Positions 53,718 through 62,394 of a stretch of DNA of 64,000 bases are shown piece after piece (positions within the stretch are counted from its first letter, which is position 1; each line of letters opens with the position of its first letter). The DNA is from Streptomyces achromogenes (GTDB lineage Bacteria; Actinomycetota; Actinomycetes; Streptomycetales; Streptomycetaceae): positions 4,960,001-5,024,000 of the forward strand of contig NZ_JAUSYH010000001.1 of assembly GCF_030816715.1 (NCBI RefSeq). The letters run 5' to 3'. Both the position numbers and the translations under genes were made by a program. The notes below the pieces were generated by a model. It was not told where the DNA came from. It saw only the letters and a program-made list of their open reading frames with translations, and did not search any database.

Positions 53718-54599
53718 TCAGTCCGTCGGGCGCGCCGGGTCCGCCGGGTGCGGGGCGAGGAGCGGGAGTTGTCCGGCGAGGCGTTCCTCGCACAGTTCGA
53801 CCAGGCGGTCGTATCCGGCCTTGCCCATCAGTTCGGTCAGCTCCGGCCGGTAGGAGACGTACACCGGGTCGCCCGCGCCGTGCGCCGAGGTCGCCGACGT
53901 GCACCACCAGTGCAGGTCATGGCCGCCGGGGCCCCAGCCCCGCCGGTCGTACTCGCCGATCGACACCTGCAGCACGCGCGTGTCGTCGGGCCGGTCGATC
54001 CAGTCGTACGTCCGCCGCACCGGAAGCTGCCAGCAGACGTCCGGCTTGGTCTCCAGCGGTTCGCGGCCCTCCTTGAGGGCCAGGATGTGCAGCGAGCAGC
54101 CCGCGCCGCCCGCGAAGCCCGGACGGTTCTGGAAGATGCACGAGCCGTTGAACGGGCGGGTCTGGCGCGAACCCTCGTCGTCTTCCGCGATCCAGCCGTC
54201 CCGTGTGCCCTCGGCGTGGTGCTGCCAGATGTCGGGGGTGAGCCTCGCCACATGTCCGGCGACGCGCTTCTCGTCGTCCTCGTCGGAGAAGTGGGCGCCC
54301 AGCGTGCAGCAGCCGTCGTCCGCGCGGCCCGCCTGGATGCCCTGGCAGCCGCTGCCGAAGACGCAGTTCCAGCGAGAGGTGAGCCATGTCAGATCGCAGC
54401 GGAAGACCTGTTCGGCGTCCGCCGGATCCGGAAACTCCACCCACGCGCGCGCGAAGTCGAGCCCCTTCTCGTCCGCTGCCGGGGTCGTTCCCAGGGCCGC
54501 TTCCAGGGCCTTCTTCGCCTTCTTGGCCGCCGTCACCGCGTCCGCCCGCGAAGAGCCGCCGGTGGATTTGTCGGTCTTCGCCTTTTTCGTCTTTGGCAC
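53718..54599 (-). CDS. conserved Cys-rich hypothetical protein
   Basis: A 293-residue soluble protein of unknown function. A Lys/Ala-rich N terminus (about 40 residues) precedes a core with ten or so Cys: FRCDLTW, SRWNCVFGSGCQG, ADDGCCTLGAHFSDEDDE, NGSCIFQ, GAGCSLHIL, DVCWQLP, LHWWCTS and ELCEERL. The Cys density and the GCC/GAHF pattern suggest a metal or Fe-S site, somewhat like DUF3109/YkgJ-type proteins, but I cannot assign one. The GTG at 54599 follows TACCCT by 6 nt (leaderless). Divergent from a Ppx/GppA gene that is also leaderless. Confidence 0.75.
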   Translation of the reverse strand: MPKTKKAKTDKSTGGSSRADAVTAAKKAKKALEAALGTTPAADEKGLDFARAWVEFPDPADAEQVFRCDLTWLTSRWNCVFGSGCQGIQAGRADDGCCTLGAHFSDEDDEKRVAGHVARLTPDIWQHHAEGTRDGWIAEDDEGSRQTRPFNGSCIFQNRPGFAGGAGCSLHILALKEGREPLETKPDVCWQLPVRRTYDWIDRPDDTRVLQVSIGEYDRRGWGPGGHDLHWWCTSATSAHGAGDPVYVSYRPELTELMGKAGYDRLVELCEERLAGQLPLLAPHPADPARPTD

Positions 54600-54605
54600 C
54601 TGTCC

Positions 54606-54611
54606 AGGGTA
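54606..54611 (-). promoter_or_regulatory. -10 box for the Cys-rich protein gene
   Basis: TACCCT on the minus strand, 6 nt before the GTG at 54599. Confidence 0.45.
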
Positions 54612-54657
54612 AGTCGCCGGAAGCGCCTTCGGGGGCGGAGCACGGCCGCACGGGCAG

Positions 54658-54663
54658 TAGCGT
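54658..54663 (+). promoter_or_regulatory. -10 box for leaderless Ppx/GppA gene
   Basis: TAGCGT, 7 nt, then the ATG at 54671. It forms a divergent pair of leaderless promoters with the box at 54606-54611. Confidence 0.5.
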
Positions 54664-54670
54664 GCCCTAC

Positions 54671-55603
54671 ATGAGACTCGGTGTCCTCGACGTGGGATCG
54701 AACACGGTGCATCTGCTGGTGGTGGACGCCCACCCCGGCGCGCGGCCCCTTCCCGCGCACTCGCACAAGGCGGAACTGCGCCTCGCTCAACTCCTCGACG
54801 GGGACGGGGCGATAGGCGACGACGGGGTCGACCGGCTGGTCACGGTCGTCCACGAGGCCCTGCAGGCCGCCGAGGACAAGGGCGTCGAGGATGTGCTGCC
54901 GTTCGCGACCTCCGCGGTGCGCGAGGCCAGCAACGCCGACGACGTCCTCGCGCGCGTGCAGGCCGAGACCGGTGTGGAGCTCCAGGTTCTCACCGGCGCC
55001 GAGGAGGCCCGGCTCACCTTCCTCGCCGCCCGCCGCTGGTTCGGCTGGTCGGCGGGCAAGCTGCTCGTCCTGGACATCGGCGGCGGCTCCCTGGAGATCG
55101 CGTACGGCATGGACGAGGAGCCCGACGCGGCCGCGTCCCTGCCGCTGGGCGCCGGCCGCCTCACCGCGGGCTGGCTCCCCGGCGACCTGCCCGACCCCGA
55201 GGACATCCGCGCCCTGCGCCGTCACGCCCGGGCGCAGATCGCCCGCACGGTCGGCGAGTTCAGCCGCTTCGGCGCCCCCGACCACGTCGTCGGCACGTCG
55301 AAGACCTTCAAGCAGCTCGCCCGCATCGCCGGCGCCGCCCGCTCCACCGACGGCCTGTACACCCAGCGTGAGCTCAAGCGGGAGTCCCTGGAGTCCTGGG
55401 TGCCCCGCCTCGCCGGCATGACGACCGCCCAGCGCGCGGAGCTCCCGGGCGTGTCCGAGGGCCGCGCAAACCAGCTTCTCGCCGGCGCGCTGGTCGCGGA
55501 GGGGGCGATGGACCTCTTCGGCGTGGAGTCGCTGGAGATCTGCCCCTGGGCGCTCAGGGAGGGCGTCATCCTCCGCAAGCTCGATCACATGGCGGCCACG
55601 TGA
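54671..55603 (+). CDS. Ppx/GppA-family phosphatase
   Basis: A 310-residue exopolyphosphatase/guanosine-pentaphosphatase family protein (actin-like ASKHA fold). LDVGSNTVHLLVVDA is the phosphate-1 loop, FATSAVREASNADDVLARV and VLTGAEEARLTFLA follow, and LVLDIGGGSLEIAYG is the phosphate-2 loop with the catalytic region. There is no C-terminal HD domain, so it is the short actinobacterial form (like M. tuberculosis Ppx1/Ppx2). It degrades polyphosphate or pppGpp; which one cannot be told from sequence. Confidence 0.88.
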   Translation: MRLGVLDVGSNTVHLLVVDAHPGARPLPAHSHKAELRLAQLLDGDGAIGDDGVDRLVTVVHEALQAAEDKGVEDVLPFATSAVREASNADDVLARVQAETGVELQVLTGAEEARLTFLAARRWFGWSAGKLLVLDIGGGSLEIAYGMDEEPDAAASLPLGAGRLTAGWLPGDLPDPEDIRALRRHARAQIARTVGEFSRFGAPDHVVGTSKTFKQLARIAGAARSTDGLYTQRELKRESLESWVPRLAGMTTAQRAELPGVSEGRANQLLAGALVAEGAMDLFGVESLEICPWALREGVILRKLDHMAAT

Positions 55604-55805
55604 CCGGTACCGGCGGACGGACCGGCGGACAAACGGGCGCAGGGACCACCGCCCGGCCCGGCGCCCGGCGGCCCACCCCCGAGCCCTAGGACATCCTGCA
55701 CGCCGGGGGCGCGGCCGGCGGTGCGCACGACCCCGGCGCACACGCCCGTCCGTGGGGAACACCACAACGGCGATCGGGCGCGCGGTCCCACCCGACCGCA
55801 CCCCG

Positions 55806-55811
55806 TAACCT
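55806..55811 (+). promoter_or_regulatory. -10 box for leaderless isomerase gene
   Basis: TAACCT, 7 nt, then the ATG at 55819. The preceding 200 bp (55604-55805) is GC-rich spacer without a gene. Confidence 0.5.
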
Positions 55812-55818
55812 GTCCCCC

Positions 55819-56865
55819 ATGGCAGAGCCAGTCGTGCGGATCCCGGATGCGAAGGTCGCCCTGTCGACGGCCTCGGTCTACCCGGAGTCGACGGCGACGG
55901 CCTTCGAGATCGCCGCGCGCCTCGGGTACGACGGCGTCGAGGTCATGGTCTGGAACGATCCCGTCAGCCAGGACATCGACGCGTTGCGCAGGCTCAGCGA
56001 CCACCACCGCGTCCCGATCCTCGCCGTTCACGCCCCCTGTCTGCTGATCACGCAGCGGGTGTGGTCGACCGACCCGTGGACCAAGCTCCAGCGGGCCCGC
56101 GCGGCGGCGGAGAAGCTCGGCGCGAGCACCGTCGTCGTCCACCCGCCGTTCCGCTGGCAGCGCCAGTACGCGCGCGACTTCGTCACCGGCATCTGGCGGA
56201 TGGCCGACGAGACGGATGTGCGGTTCGCCGTCGAGAACATGTACCCGTGGCGCTACCGCGACCGCGAGATGCTCGCCTACGCGCCCGACTGGGACGTCAC
56301 GAAGGACGACTACCGGCACTTCACGATCGACCTCAGCCACGCCTCGACGGCCCGCGCGGACGCGATGCAGATGGTCGACCGCATGGCCGACCGGCTGGGC
56401 CATGTCCACCTCGCCGACGGAAACGGTTCGGCGAAGGACGAGCACCTGGTGCCGGGGCGCGGCTCCCAGCCCTGCGCCGAGCTGCTGGAGCGGCTCGCGC
56501 TGACCGGTTTCGACGGGCACGTCGTCATCGAGGTCAACACGCGGCGCGCGATGTCCGGCGCCGAACGGGAGGCCGACCTGGCGGAGGCCCTCGCCTTCAC
56601 CCGCCTGCACCTCGCCTCCGCCTCCTCGGTCTCCCTGCCGCCCGCCTCGTCCTCCCTGCCGCCGCCGTCGTCCTCCAAGCCGTCCAAGCCGTCAACGGCG
56701 TCCTCCCAGGCGTCCCCGGCCGCCGCGCCCCCGCCGGAGTCCTCCTCGACGCCCACGGGGTCCTCGGCGCCCGAAGGCTCCTCGGGGGCCGCGATGCCGT
56801 CCTCGAGGTCCTCCTCGCCGAAGTCCCGGGCCGGATTCCGGCGCCCGAAAGCCCGCCGCCGATGA
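55819..56865 (+). CDS. sugar phosphate isomerase/epimerase (AP-endonuclease-2 TIM barrel)
   Basis: A 348-residue protein. Residues 1-270 form a xylose-isomerase-like TIM barrel: VALSTASVYPESTATAFEIA, GYDGVEVMVW, ILAVHAPC, TVVVHPPFRWQ, FAVENMYPW, TIDLSHAST, HVHLADGNGSAKDEHLVPGRG (given by its metal-binding Glu/His positions) and HVVIEVNTR. The last 75 residues are an unusual Ser/Pro-rich low-complexity tail ending in a basic stretch. The stop overlaps the ATG of a TetR regulator (ATGA). The substrate is unknown; family members act on inositols, ketoses or related sugars. Confidence 0.82.
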   Translation: MAEPVVRIPDAKVALSTASVYPESTATAFEIAARLGYDGVEVMVWNDPVSQDIDALRRLSDHHRVPILAVHAPCLLITQRVWSTDPWTKLQRARAAAEKLGASTVVVHPPFRWQRQYARDFVTGIWRMADETDVRFAVENMYPWRYRDREMLAYAPDWDVTKDDYRHFTIDLSHASTARADAMQMVDRMADRLGHVHLADGNGSAKDEHLVPGRGSQPCAELLERLALTGFDGHVVIEVNTRRAMSGAEREADLAEALAFTRLHLASASSVSLPPASSSLPPPSSSKPSKPSTASSQASPAAAPPPESSSTPTGSSAPEGSSGAAMPSSRSSSPKSRAGFRRPKARRR

Positions 56866-57467
56866 CCGGCGTCACCGCCCGCAGGCGGGGCCGCCCCCCG
56901 CGCGCGGAGTCGGCGGACACCCGGGACCGCATCCTGACGGCCGCCCGTGAGGAGTTCTCCGAGCGGGGCTACGAGAAGACGTCCGTCCGCGGCATCGCGA
57001 AGGCGGCCGGTGTGGACCCGGCCCTCGTGCACCACTACTTCGGCACCAAGGAACAGGTCTTCGAGGCTTCGATCGAGGTGGCCTTCGCGCCCGCGCTGAA
57101 CGCGCCGGAGGCGGTCGCCGACGGGCCGCCGGACCAGGTCGGCGAACGGCTCGCCCGCTTCATCTTCGGCGTCTGGGAGAACCCCACCACCCGCAAGCCC
57201 CTGCTGGCGATCGTGCGCTCCGCCGTGAACAACGACACCGCGGCAGCCGTCTTCCGGCGCCTGGTCGCCTCACAGCTGCTGCGCCGCATCGCCGCCCAGC
57301 TCGACCTGCCGGACGCCGAGCTGCGCGCCGAACTCGCGGCGGCGCAGCTGGTCGGCTGCGCGATGCTGCGGTACGTCATCAAGGTGGAGCCGCTCGCCTC
57401 GGCGGATCTGGAGCAGATCATCGCGCGCGTGGCGCCGGTCGTGCAGGGCCACCTGACCGGACCGTGA
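56862..57467 (+). CDS. TetR-family transcriptional regulator
   Basis: A 201-residue regulator. A basic ARRRGRPPR arm precedes the helix-turn-helix: ILTAAREEFSERGYEKTSVRG and IAKAAGVDPALVHHYFGTKEQVF. The C-terminal domain starts near ALNAPEAV and is of the TetR_C-33/PsrA-like class often seen with this DNA-binding domain. It is translationally coupled to the isomerase gene (4-nt overlap). A perfect palindrome 37 nt after its stop, before ilvD, might be its operator or a terminator. Confidence 0.87.
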   Translation: MTGVTARRRGRPPRAESADTRDRILTAAREEFSERGYEKTSVRGIAKAAGVDPALVHHYFGTKEQVFEASIEVAFAPALNAPEAVADGPPDQVGERLARFIFGVWENPTTRKPLLAIVRSAVNNDTAAAVFRRLVASQLLRRIAAQLDLPDAELRAELAAAQLVGCAMLRYVIKVEPLASADLEQIIARVAPVVQGHLTGP

Positions 57468-57503
57468 GCCGCGGTCCGCAGGTGAGACATTCGTCCCGGT
57501 ATA

Positions 57504-57518
57504 CGGACACAGTGTCCG
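57504..57518. promoter_or_regulatory. 15-bp perfect palindrome between tetR and ilvD
   Basis: CGGACAC-A-GTGTCCG, 75 bp before the ilvD start. The size and symmetry fit a TetR-type operator; with a 1-nt centre it is a poor terminator. Confidence 0.45.
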
Positions 57519-57592
57519 CCCCCTGGATGACCGGCGTACGCTCGTTAGCAGTCAGAAGTCTCTGATCGCAGTCTCTGAAGGAGCGAGCGACG

Positions 57593-59446
57593 ATGCCCGA
57601 GCTGAGGTCCCGCACAGTCACCCACGGCCGCAATATGGCGGGCGCCCGCGCCCTTATGCGCGCCTCCGGTGTACCCGGTGCGGACATCGGCCGGAAGCCG
57701 ATCATCGCGGTGGCCAACAGCTTCACCGAGTTCGTGCCCGGGCACACGCACCTCCAGCCGGTCGGCCGGATCGTCAGCGAGGCGATCACCGCGGCCGGCG
57801 GCATCCCGCGCGAGTTCAACACGATCGCCGTCGACGACGGCATCGCGATGGGCCACGGCGGCATGCTCTACAGCCTGCCCTCCCGCGACCTGATCGCGGA
57901 CAGCGTGGAGTACATGGTCGAGGCCCACTGCGCCGACGCCCTCATCTGCATCTCCAACTGCGACAAGATCACCCCGGGCATGCTGAACGCGGCCCTGCGG
58001 CTGAACATCCCCACGGTCTTCGTCTCCGGCGGCCCGATGGAGTCCGGCCGCGCCACCCTCGTCGACGGCACGGTCCGCACGCTCGACCTGGTCGACGCGA
58101 TCAGTGACGCCGTCAACGACAAGATCTCGGACGAGGACATCCTCCGTATCGAGGAGAACGCCTGTCCGACCTGTGGCTCCTGTTCCGGCATGTTCACCGC
58201 CAACTCGATGAACTGCCTGACCGAGGCCATCGGTCTGTCCCTCCCCGGCAACGGCTCGGTCCTGGCCACCCACACGGCCCGCAGGGCGCTGTACGAGGAC
58301 GCCGGCCGCACGGTGATGGACATCACCCGCCGCTACTACGAGCAGGACGACGAGACGGTCCTGCCCCGCAACGTCGCCACCATCGCGGCCTTCGAGAACG
58401 CGATGGCCCTCGACATCGCGATGGGCGGCTCCACCAACACGATCCTGCACCTCCTCGCCGCCGCCCAGGAGGCGGGCGTCCCGTTCGGCCTGGAGGAGAT
58501 CAACGAGGTCTCGCGCCGCGTGCCCTGCCTGGCCAAGGTCGCGCCGAACGTGGCGAAGGACCGCACGTACTACATGGAGGACGTGCACCGCGCCGGCGGC
58601 ATCCCCGCCCTGCTGGGCGAACTGCACCGCGCGGGCCTGCTCAACGAGGACGTGCACTCGGTCCACAGCCCCACCCTGGCGGACTGGCTGAAGACCTGGG
58701 ACGTCAGGGGCGGATCCCCCTCGCCCGAGGCGCTCGAACTGTGGCACGCCGCCCCCGGCTGCGTCCGCTCCGCCGAGGCCTTCTCGCAGTCCGAGCGCTG
58801 GGAGGCGCTGGACGAGGACGCCGAGGGCGGCTGCATCCGCTCCGCCGAGCACGCCTACAGCAAGGATGGCGGCCTCGCCGTGCTGCGCGGCAACCTCGCC
58901 GTCGACGGCTGCGTGGTCAAGACGGCCGGCGTCGACGAGTCGATCTGGACCTTCGAGGGCCCGGCGGTCGTCTGCGAGTCGCAGGAGGAGGCCGTCGAGA
59001 AGATCCTCAACAAGCAGGTGACGCACGGGGACGTCGTCGTCATCCGCTACGAGGGCCCCAAGGGCGGCCCGGGCATGCAGGAGATGCTCTACCCGACGTC
59101 CTTCCTCAAGGGCCGAGGCCTCGGCAAGACCTGCGCCCTGATCACCGACGGCCGCTTCTCCGGCGGCACCTCCGGCCTGTCCATCGGCCACGCGTCCCCC
59201 GAGGCGGCCTCCGGCGGCGCCATCGCCCTCGTCGAGGACGGCGACCGCATCCGCATCGACATCCCGAACCGCACCATCGAGCTCCTCGTGGACGACGCCG
59301 AGCTCACCCGGCGCGAGGCGGCCCTCGGCGGCGTGTACGCCCCGAAGAACCGCGAGCGCAAGGTGTCGGCCGCCCTGCGGGCCTACGCCGCGATGGCCAC
59401 GAGCGCCGACAAGGGCGCGGTGCGGGACGTGTCCAAGCTGGGCTGA
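57593..59446 (+). CDS. ilvD: dihydroxy-acid dehydratase
   Basis: Dehydrates 2,3-dihydroxy-3-methylvalerate and 2,3-dihydroxyisovalerate in isoleucine and valine synthesis; Fe-S enzyme. The product is 617 residues. Cluster ligands lie in CISNCDKITPGM and ACPTCGSCSGMFTANSM; GRATLVDGTVRTLD, TDGRFSGGTSGLSIGHASPE (key Ser in GGTSG) and GGSTNTILHL match IlvD. The ATG at 57593 has GAAGGAGCGAGCG upstream. Other ilv/leu genes are not in the window. Confidence 0.96.
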   Translation: MPELRSRTVTHGRNMAGARALMRASGVPGADIGRKPIIAVANSFTEFVPGHTHLQPVGRIVSEAITAAGGIPREFNTIAVDDGIAMGHGGMLYSLPSRDLIADSVEYMVEAHCADALICISNCDKITPGMLNAALRLNIPTVFVSGGPMESGRATLVDGTVRTLDLVDAISDAVNDKISDEDILRIEENACPTCGSCSGMFTANSMNCLTEAIGLSLPGNGSVLATHTARRALYEDAGRTVMDITRRYYEQDDETVLPRNVATIAAFENAMALDIAMGGSTNTILHLLAAAQEAGVPFGLEEINEVSRRVPCLAKVAPNVAKDRTYYMEDVHRAGGIPALLGELHRAGLLNEDVHSVHSPTLADWLKTWDVRGGSPSPEALELWHAAPGCVRSAEAFSQSERWEALDEDAEGGCIRSAEHAYSKDGGLAVLRGNLAVDGCVVKTAGVDESIWTFEGPAVVCESQEEAVEKILNKQVTHGDVVVIRYEGPKGGPGMQEMLYPTSFLKGRGLGKTCALITDGRFSGGTSGLSIGHASPEAASGGAIALVEDGDRIRIDIPNRTIELLVDDAELTRREAALGGVYAPKNRERKVSAALRAYAAMATSADKGAVRDVSKLG

Positions 59447-59621
59447 CGCCCGCGACCTCCACGGGGGCCGACCCCCGGGCAGAGACCGCGCCCGACACCC
59501 GGGCCGACGCCCACGCCGACCCCGGTCGCGACGCCCTGCCCGCCTCCCGACCCCGACGCCCCGAGGGCCGTCTCCGCCGACATTCCGTGCGGGGGCGGTC
59601 CTCGGCGCGTGTCGGCCGCGG
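59447..59621. other. 175-bp spacer between ilvD and the kinase gene
   Basis: GC-rich, with repeated gacgccc / cgacccc-like short units and no gene or clear hairpin. Confidence 0.3.
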
Positions 59622-61895
59622 CTACCAGTCCTCCGGGGCCCGCCCGTCGACCGTGAAGACGGTACCGTCGGGCGCGCCGGCGTAGACACGGTCGTCGACC
59701 GCCGTGGGCGCGGGCAGCGAGGCCACCACCTTGTCCGACTCGGCCCCGAGCCGCAGTCGCGTCTGCCCGACGAGCCTGCCCTTGTCGGCGTCCACCGCGA
59801 GGAGACGTCCGTCGGCGGCGCCGAAGTACACGTGCTCGCCGTCGGCGGACGGCGCCGATCCCCGGCTCACCGCCGTCTGCAGGGACCACAGCTCCTTCCC
59901 CGCGAGCGTGTCGACGGCCACCAGCGACCCGTCGAAGGCCAGCAGGTAGACCCGGTCGCCGCGCACGGTGGCGCGCACCCCCTGGAGAGCTACGCCCAGA
60001 CCGGTCCGTCGCGGCGCGGCGTCCCCCGGCCGGTAGCGGAGCACGGCGTCGACGTCGCCGTACACACTGCCCTCGGACAGCAGGACGAGGCTGTCGCCGA
60101 CGGCGCCCGCGGGCACGACCGTCCCGTTGAACCGTTTCTCCCACCGCACCGCGCCCGTCGCGGGGTCGACGGCCGTGATCCGGGTGCGCCGCCCGTCGTC
60201 GGACGTGCTCGACGCGTAGGCCAACGGCCGCGCGTCCTGCGCGAACGACACGAAGTACGGCTCGCTCAGGCCCGGGATCGGCCGGCTCCACGCCGTCCTG
60301 CCCGTCGCCGCGTCCACCCCGGTCACCGTGCCGTCGACCGCGGTCAGCAGCAGCATGTCGCCGACGGTGCGGACGCCCGGGTACGGCGTCAGGTCCCGCT
60401 GCCAGCGCGGGACGCCCGACGCCGGGTCGAGCGCCTCCATCCGCCTGCCCGAGTCGGTGACCACCAGCGCCAGTCCACCCGCGAGCGCCGGCGCCTCGAC
60501 GGACCCGTCACCCTCGGGGACCGCCCGCCGCCACAGCACGCGCCCGTCGGACGCGTTCAGCGCGGACACCTGCCCGGACTGCGCACAGACCAGCAGCCGC
60601 GTGCCGTACACGCACTGCGGCAGGCCGCCCGTGCCGCCGTGCGCGGCCTCGCCGCCGCCCTCCATGGGCCGCACGCTCCAGTCGGCGAGGGCGGACGGCG
60701 AGGAGTGCGCGCCGCCCGCGTTCCCCCGTCCACCCCGGTTCGCGTCGCCGTCCCCGAGCATCCGCGCCGCCCCGAGCGCGCCGCCGCAGAGGGCGACGGC
60801 CAGCGCGCCGGCCGCGAGCACCGTCCGCCTGCGTCGTCCCCGCGGCTTCCCGCCCCCGCCCGCCCCGCCGACCTCGCCGGCCGTCTCGGGCTTCCCGGAC
60901 GTCCCGGCCTCGGCGGTCCCGCCTTTCCCCGCGGTCCCGCCTTCCGCTGCGGTCCCGGCGGCCTGCCCCGACTCCCCGGTCGAGGAGGTGCCCGTGCCGG
61001 CGGTCGGCCCGGGCTCCGGCTCCTCCAGAGCCCGCTGCGGCGGTATGAACACCTGCGTGTCGTAGGAGGCCGCCACCGCCCGCAGCGCGTGCATGAGTTC
61101 GTCGGGGGTGGGCCGGTCCTCCGGCTCCTTGGCGAGGCAACGCTTCACCAGCGGCGCGAGGTTGTCCGGCACGCCCGTCAGATCGGGCTCGTCGTGGACG
61201 ACCTGGTAGGCGACGACGTACGGGCTGTCGGAGTCGAACGGCCCGCGTCCCGTCGCCGCGTGCACCATCACGGAGCCGAGTGCGAAGACGTCGGCTGCGG
61301 ACCCGACCTCCCGCGGGCGGCGGAACTGCTCCGGCGCCATGAACGGCGGCGTGCCGATCAACTTGCCGGTCTCGGTGCGCAGTTCGCTGTCCTTGGGCCG
61401 GGAGATGCCGAAGTCGATCACCTTCGGACCGTCCTCGGCGAGCAGCACGTTGCTCGGTTTCAGGTCCCGGTGCACGACCCCCACACGGTGGATGTCCCGC
61501 AGCGCCTCCGCGAGGCCGGCCATCAGCCGCCGCAACTCACCGGCGTTCATGGGCCCGTTCCGCTTCACCTGCTCGGCGATCGTCGAGCCGGGGATGAACA
61601 GGGTGGCCATCCACGGCCGTTCGGCCTCCGGGTCCGCGTCGACAACGGGCGCCGTGAACGCCCCGCTCACCCGGCGGGCGGCCGCCACCTCCTGCCGGAA
61701 CCGCCCCCTGAACTCGGGATCGCGGGCGAACCGGGCGTGCACGACCTTGACCGCGACCTTCATCCCGGAGGTGCTGCGGGCCAGATGCACCACGCCCATG
61801 CCGCCGGAACCCAGGCACTCCTGGAGGCGGTAGTGACCTGCGTACTCCGGAAGTTCCGCTTCCGCGCCCGCTCCGGTGTTGCGCTGTGGCGACAT
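59622..61895 (-). CDS. Ser/Thr protein kinase with external PQQ beta-propeller
   Basis: A 757-residue PASTA-free Hanks kinase. The kinase domain (about residues 20-285) has LGSGGMGVVHLARS, the catalytic Lys in KVAVKVVH, HRDLKPSNVLL, KVIDFGISRP and MAPEQFRRP. A Gly/Thr/Ala-rich linker leads to one membrane helix (about 360-380, VLAAGALAVALCGGALG). The outer part, about 400-757, consists of PQQ-like repeats with the recurring AxDxxTGxxxW pattern (for example AVDPATGAVRWEK and GVDAATGRTAWSR), forming a beta-propeller sensor. GGGGGTGG precedes the ATG. The ligand is unknown. Confidence 0.9.
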   Translation of the reverse strand: MSPQRNTGAGAEAELPEYAGHYRLQECLGSGGMGVVHLARSTSGMKVAVKVVHARFARDPEFRGRFRQEVAAARRVSGAFTAPVVDADPEAERPWMATLFIPGSTIAEQVKRNGPMNAGELRRLMAGLAEALRDIHRVGVVHRDLKPSNVLLAEDGPKVIDFGISRPKDSELRTETGKLIGTPPFMAPEQFRRPREVGSAADVFALGSVMVHAATGRGPFDSDSPYVVAYQVVHDEPDLTGVPDNLAPLVKRCLAKEPEDRPTPDELMHALRAVAASYDTQVFIPPQRALEEPEPGPTAGTGTSSTGESGQAAGTAAEGGTAGKGGTAEAGTSGKPETAGEVGGAGGGGKPRGRRRRTVLAAGALAVALCGGALGAARMLGDGDANRGGRGNAGGAHSSPSALADWSVRPMEGGGEAAHGGTGGLPQCVYGTRLLVCAQSGQVSALNASDGRVLWRRAVPEGDGSVEAPALAGGLALVVTDSGRRMEALDPASGVPRWQRDLTPYPGVRTVGDMLLLTAVDGTVTGVDAATGRTAWSRPIPGLSEPYFVSFAQDARPLAYASSTSDDGRRTRITAVDPATGAVRWEKRFNGTVVPAGAVGDSLVLLSEGSVYGDVDAVLRYRPGDAAPRRTGLGVALQGVRATVRGDRVYLLAFDGSLVAVDTLAGKELWSLQTAVSRGSAPSADGEHVYFGAADGRLLAVDADKGRLVGQTRLRLGAESDKVVASLPAPTAVDDRVYAGAPDGTVFTVDGRAPEDW

Positions 61896-62036
61896 CGACC
61901 ACCCCCGTGCTGTTCATCCGCGCGCGCGACGCACGGAGCCTAGTCGATGACTCGTGCGGCGCAGAGGCGGCTTGCTAGCCTCCGCGTACGAATTCCGCAC
62001 ACGTGTTTCGTGGCGGGTTTCGGGGGAATCAACGGG

Positions 62037-62057
62037 ACCCCATGGCAGTCATGGGGT
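62037..62057 (+). promoter_or_regulatory. hairpin in the 5' leader of the SH3 gene
   Basis: ACCCCATG and CATGGGGT pair around a 5-nt loop, 20 nt before the start codon and just upstream of the ribosome site GGGGGAGG. Confidence 0.5.
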
Positions 62058-62076
62058 GCAACGGGGGAGGTTTCAC

Positions 62077-62394
62077 ATGTCTGTCGACCACGTGGAAGAG
62101 GCGGGGAACAGCGACGCGGCGGAGGCCGCGACCGCGACCGCGGCGCTCGCCTACTATCCGGTCGCGCCGGGGGTCCGGCTCAACGTGCGCAGCGGTCCCG
62201 GCACCGGCTACTCGGTCGTCCGGGTCCTGTCCGAGGGCGCGAAGGTCCCCGTCTTCTGCCAGTGCCCGGGCACGTCGGTCTCCGGGCCGTACGGCACCAC
62301 GAACATCTGGGACAACATCGCCGACGGCCAGTTCGTCTCGGACGCCTACATTCGCACGGGCAGCGACGGCTACATCGCACCGCGCTGCTCCTGA
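62077..62394 (+). CDS. small SH3b-domain protein
   Basis: A 105-residue protein. An acidic, Ala/Glu-rich N terminus (about 25 residues) is followed by a bacterial SH3 domain: YYPVAPGVRLNVRSGPGTGYSVVRVL (key Leu-Asn-Val-Arg-Ser-Gly-Pro), VPVFCQCPGTSVSG, and WDNIADGQFVSDAYIRTG. Three Cys, including the CQC pair and a terminal CS, could form a disulfide. SH3b domains usually bind wall peptides, yet there is no signal peptide from this start, which has a good GGGGGAGG site. The longer frame does not add one. Confidence 0.8.
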   Translation: MSVDHVEEAGNSDAAEAATATAALAYYPVAPGVRLNVRSGPGTGYSVVRVLSEGAKVPVFCQCPGTSVSGPYGTTNIWDNIADGQFVSDAYIRTGSDGYIAPRCS

